Program-made: the position numbers and the translations under genes
Notes under the pieces: model-generated
Databases searched by the model: none
Seen by the model: the letters and a program-made list of their open reading frames with translations, nothing else
What the model was told of the DNA's origin: nothing
Source: Pseudomonas sp.
Lineage (GTDB): Bacteria; Pseudomonadota; Gammaproteobacteria; Pseudomonadales; Pseudomonadaceae
DNA length: 9,600 nt
Assembly: GCA_007117785.1 (NCBI GenBank)
Contig: SKFV01000244.1
Coordinates: 1 to 9,600, forward strand
Direction: 5' to 3'
Shown: in pieces, positions 6,914 through 9,600 of the stretch
Numbering within the stretch: position 1 is the stretch's first letter
How the letters are laid out: the number at the start of each line of letters is the position of its first letter

Positions 6914-6983
6914 ATAGCGGTAAACTATGCGGCCAATGAAGGTATTGAAATACCCGCTATCGACGATTTTGGCATACCATGCC
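6914..6983. repeat. Cluster of short inverted repeats between cysZ and trxB
   Basis: Three dyads lie together in the divergent region: ATAGCGG (6914-6920) with CCGCTAT (6954-6960); GGTATT-GA-AATACC (6941-6954), nested at the right end of the first; and GGCAT-ACC-ATGCC (6971-6983). A further pair, ACTGAC (7006-7011) with GTCAGT (7020-7025), is closer to trxB. They could be regulator sites or leader hairpins. No regulator can be named from them, and the rest of 6856-7064 holds nothing else clear. Confidence 0.4.
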
Positions 6984-7064
6984 GTTCAATTACTTATTCT
7001 GGCTCACTGACATGACGCCGTCAGTCAGCTCATCAGCTTTTAATGTATTGTTTCTGGAGGCTTT

Positions 7065-8012
7065 ATGTCCGAGGTACACCACTCCCGTCTGATTATTCTG
7101 GGTTCGGGACCGGCCGGTTACACCGCTGCTGTGTATGCCGCACGCGCCAACCTGAACCCGGTATTGATCACCGGTATGCAGATGGGCGGTCAGCTCACTA
7201 CCACCACCGACGTAGATAACTGGCCTGGCGATGTGGAAGGCTTGCAGGGGCCGGACCTGATGGAGCGTATGCGCCAGCACGCCGAGCGCTTCGAGACTGA
7301 AGTTCTCTTCGACCACATCAATAAAGTCGACCTGAACAAGCGGCCGTTCAGTTTGTGGGGTGACAGTGGCGAGTACCAGTGCGATGCCTTGATTATTGCC
7401 ACTGGCGCCTCGGCGCAATACCTGGGTCTGCCTTCGGAAGAAGTCTTTATGGGCAAGGGCGTCTCGGCCTGTGCGACCTGCGATGGCTTCTTTTACCGCA
7501 ACCAGGACGTTGCCGTGATAGGGGGCGGTAATACCGCCGTGGAAGAAACCTTGTATTTGGCCAATATCGCCAAGAAGGTCACCCTGGTGCACCGCCGCGA
7601 CACCTTCCGTGCGGAGAAGATTCTGGTCGACAAGCTGATGGCCAAGGTGGCCGAAGGCAAGGTCGAGCTCAAGCTTAATGCCACGCTGGACGAAGTACTG
7701 GGTACTGACATGGGCGTTACCGGCATGCGCATCAAGCACAACGCGGGTGGCACCGAAGAGATTGAACTGTCAGGCGTGTTTATCGCCATTGGCCACAAAC
7801 CCAATACTGATCTGTTTGCCGGCCAGCTGGAGATGAAAGACGGCTACCTGACCATCCAAAGCGGTACCCAGGGCAATGCCACCCAGACCACGATTCCCGG
7901 TGTCTTTGCTGCCGGTGACGTCGCCGACCACGTCTACCGCCAGGCTATTACCTCAGCCGGCTCCGGGTGCATGGCCGCCCTGGACGCCGAGCGTTTTCTC
8001 GACGAGCAGTAA
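7065..8012 (+). CDS. trxB: Thioredoxin reductase (NADPH)
   Basis: Cytosolic flavoenzyme that transfers electrons from NADPH through FAD and a redox disulfide to thioredoxin. At 315 residues it fits the bacterial low-molecular-weight class. Visible motifs in order: FAD-binding GSGPAG at 13-18, GGQLTTTTDVDNWPG around 41-55, the IIATGAS strand at 110-116, the redox-active CATC at 136-139 within ACATCDGFFY, the NADPH-binding GGGNTAVEE at 153-161, the HRRDTFRAEK segment at 176-185, and the second FAD site AAGDVADHVYRQAITSAGSG at 282-301. The ATG follows GGAGG with four bases between, which fixes the start. It diverges from cysZ; reduced thioredoxin is the electron donor for the sulfate-reducing step fed by CysZ, so the neighbourhood is functionally coherent. 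It ends at a strong terminator shared with the convergent gene. Confidence 0.98.
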   Translation: MSEVHHSRLIILGSGPAGYTAAVYAARANLNPVLITGMQMGGQLTTTTDVDNWPGDVEGLQGPDLMERMRQHAERFETEVLFDHINKVDLNKRPFSLWGDSGEYQCDALIIATGASAQYLGLPSEEVFMGKGVSACATCDGFFYRNQDVAVIGGGNTAVEETLYLANIAKKVTLVHRRDTFRAEKILVDKLMAKVAEGKVELKLNATLDEVLGTDMGVTGMRIKHNAGGTEEIELSGVFIAIGHKPNTDLFAGQLEMKDGYLTIQSGTQGNATQTTIPGVFAAGDVADHVYRQAITSAGSGCMAALDAERFLDEQ

Positions 8013-8028
8013 AACCGGCTATCAAGCA

Positions 8029-8052
8029 AAAGCCCCGCTTCGGCGGGGCTTT
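8029..8052. terminator. Bidirectional terminator between trxB and the DUF4105 gene
   Basis: AGCCCCGC (8031-8038) and GCGGGGCT (8043-8050) pair around a TTCG loop (8039-8042), extended by A-T pairs at 8029-8030 and 8051-8052. On the plus strand the T tract is short (three T); on the minus strand the stem ends in four T. It lies 16 bases after the trxB stop and directly abuts the stop codon of the convergent gene, so it probably serves both. Confidence 0.88.
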
Positions 8053-9600
8053 CTACCAATACCATCCTAATCCGATTGTCACTTCGCTATGCTTGTCCCA
8101 TTGCCAGTTAATTCGGGCATCCATGTGAGTTGAGAATTCACGCCGAACCTCAAGCTCTGCGCTTTGATAGCTCTTACCCTGGGATTGCAGGCTTGCATTA
8201 TGTGCAATGATTAATTTGGCACTGTTTGCATTGTCAGGCCGATAGTGGAGGCGCCACTGAGGCCCAATGGTATGGTTTCCTTGCCTGATACGGTCATGAT
8301 GCAGGGCGCCGCTCAACGCGATATCAGTGTGCAGACTCTCGTTGATCATTCGGCCGACGCCCATGCTGCCGCTTAACCGTGGTACCAGGCAGGGCGTGCA
8401 CGCCAAGCGTTGCTGCTCGCCACTCAATCGGAGGCTCCAGGTTTTCCCGCGGTCTCCTGGCAAACCGCTAATGCCGGGGCTGATGCTGTCGATGGCTGTA
8501 ACATCCAACTGATGAACCCGTAGACGATTGTCAGAAACACGTAGCGTCAGTTCACCCATGCTTAAACGGCCCATATGCACATGCCCTGCAGCGCTATCAA
8601 GTACATCGTAATAAGCGGGGCGTAGGCGCAGCTGTATAGCTGGTTTGTGCGTTTTACCTGACCATAGTGAGCTGAACTGCGCCCAGCCCGGAGGACGACT
8701 TAGATGGGGTGCTGCAGGTGGCTCGATGGCTGGTCTGGTATTCCCGGCGGGTAAGCTGAATCGCGTAGCCAAGGTTTTTTGGTATTCAGTTTGTCCCTTG
8801 TTTTTTGTGGTTTGCTGAAGCTGATAATAGTCGAGCAAAGTTTCAGTAACGGCTTGCTGCTGTTCCGTTCTAGTGAACTCCTGCAACACTTGTTCAAGTT
8901 TGGTCTTCCCTCGCGCCACTGTGCGAACTGCATCTTGTTCGTCGTCAGACAGTGCAGACCAGGTGCTGTAAAAGCGAGATTGCCGTGACGGGTGGTAATG
9001 GATATTGGCTATCGAGGAATCGTCTGCCTGGTTTTCCAGGGCCAGTATGAGCGATTGTGGGATGGTCCAAGGCCGGTTGGCAGGGATTATGTCGATATCA
9101 CCGCGTAATTGCAGCAATTCGGCCATGCGATAGGCGCAGTTGTGGCGAAAAAAGTAATAGGTGTAGCGCTTGCCTAAAACTTCCCAGGCATGAGCTGCAA
9201 TAAAAGCAACGCTCTCAGCTGGCAGGTTCAGCTCGTATTCCCACAAGTCGCGCAGCTCATTTTCGCCATAATTATGGTTGTGATAGTAATAGCCAATCTG
9301 AGTAAAGCCACCGTCGTAACCACCCAGTATTCCTTTGACGATATAGCTCACCGGGTCGGTTCTGCCTTCAAGAATAGCCCCGTAATTAACAGCGGCATCC
9401 ATCAGGCCAGTGGTTTGTGAGCGATCAGCATAATTGAACTTGAGCAGAGTATGGCCGTAAAAGGAGGCTGGGTTCCCAAGATAGCCGGTTGCGTGCACGA
9501 TACTGACTGAATCGATGCTTTGATTCCGTGTCCATTGGTCGAACTCGCTGCACTCGGGCTTGGCAAATGGCTGTTTAAGTTGCTCCTGCAACCATATCCG
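8053..9600 (-). CDS. DUF4105 (Lnb N-terminal periplasmic domain) envelope protein, 5' end outside the window
   Basis: The frame is open from the right edge to TAG at 8053-8055. The first visible in-frame start-like codon is a TTG at 9591, but upstream codons (Arg-Ile-Trp) stay open and the family has a longer N-terminus with an export signal, so the true start is beyond 9600. Numbering from 9591, the N-terminal region matches the DUF4105 pattern: NPASFYGHTLLKF at 40-52, AAVNYGA at 66-72, KGILGGYDGGFTQIGYYYH at 86-104, ELRDLWEYELN at 112-122, and YTYYFFRHNCAYRMAELL at 143-160. From about residue 300 it changes to alternating strands typical of an outer-membrane barrel, and it ends in IGLGWYW, an aromatic C-terminus like those of barrel proteins. 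The biochemical function is not established for this family. It converges on trxB. It looks slightly richer in A and T than the neighbours. Confidence 0.85.
   Translation of the reverse strand, partial: RIWLQEQLKQPFAKPECSEFDQWTRNQSIDSVSIVHATGYLGNPASFYGHTLLKFNYADRSQTTGLMDAAVNYGAILEGRTDPVSYIVKGILGGYDGGFTQIGYYYHNHNYGENELRDLWEYELNLPAESVAFIAAHAWEVLGKRYTYYFFRHNCAYRMAELLQLRGDIDIIPANRPWTIPQSLILALENQADDSSIANIHYHPSRQSRFYSTWSALSDDEQDAVRTVARGKTKLEQVLQEFTRTEQQQAVTETLLDYYQLQQTTKNKGQTEYQKTLATRFSLPAGNTRPAIEPPAAPHLSRPPGWAQFSSLWSGKTHKPAIQLRLRPAYYDVLDSAAGHVHMGRLSMGELTLRVSDNRLRVHQLDVTAIDSISPGISGLPGDRGKTWSLRLSGEQQRLACTPCLVPRLSGSMGVGRMINESLHTDIALSGALHHDRIRQGNHTIGPQWRLHYRPDNANSAKLIIAHNASLQSQGKSYQSAELEVRREFSTHMDARINWQWDKHSEVTIGLGWYW

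Noticed and set aside
6979..7092. Small plus-strand frame (37 codons, starting MPFNYLFWLTDM) overlapping the trxB start, considered as a leader peptide
   Set aside because: There is no ribosome binding site before the ATG, no repeated regulatory amino acid, and no attenuator hairpin with a T tract after it.
6990..7739. Minus-strand frame of 249 codons opposite trxB
   Set aside because: It is a shadow of trxB, which has complete family motifs. The translation matches no family I recognise and there is no supporting ribosome binding site.

Overview
The window (about 57% GC by eye) looks like a chromosomal housekeeping segment from a gammaproteobacterium of the Pseudomonas group. The gene set and order (membrane acyltransferase, pta, ackA, slyD, TetR regulator with an old yellow enzyme, cysZ, trxB) recall from memory the corresponding stretch of Pseudomonas chromosomes, and the proteins read as Pseudomonas-type orthologs. 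The genus is an inference: no rRNA or other marker is present. I see no phage, transposon, CRISPR array, tRNA or rRNA gene, and no stretch of more than about 210 bases lacks a gene.

Left part (1-3521, minus strand): a tightly spaced operon reading ackA, then pta, then the first 45 codons of a membrane acyltransferase that runs off the left edge. AckA and Pta form the reversible acetyl-CoA / acetyl-phosphate / acetate pathway with ATP formation. A divergent control region (3522-3691) separates ackA from slyD, a peptidyl-prolyl isomerase and chaperone that ends at a strong hairpin terminator (4194-4221).

Middle (4222-6102, plus strand): an electrophile-response pair resembling E. coli nemRA. 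A NemR-like TetR repressor keeps the Cys and Lys positions of the E. coli redox switch. It is flanked by two near-identical operator-like sites in opposite orientation. The old yellow enzyme gene that follows carries an in-frame amber codon at position 44 in an otherwise clean 369-codon frame. This is the main oddity of the window: a recent pseudogene, a strain-specific nonsense mutation or a base-call error.

Right part (6103-9600): cysZ (sulfate uptake, minus strand) meets the old yellow enzyme gene tail to tail with both stop codons inside one TGATCA hexamer. cysZ and trxB (thioredoxin reductase) diverge from a 209-bp region rich in inverted repeats. The pairing makes sense because sulfate assimilation consumes reduced thioredoxin. 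trxB ends at a UUCG-loop terminator shared with a convergent DUF4105 (Lnb_N) envelope protein gene whose 5' end lies beyond the right edge.

No clearly new multi-gene system is visible. The points worth following are the broken old yellow enzyme, the paired operators and hairpin around it, and the uncharacterised DUF4105 protein with its ordered His and Asn-Cys motifs.
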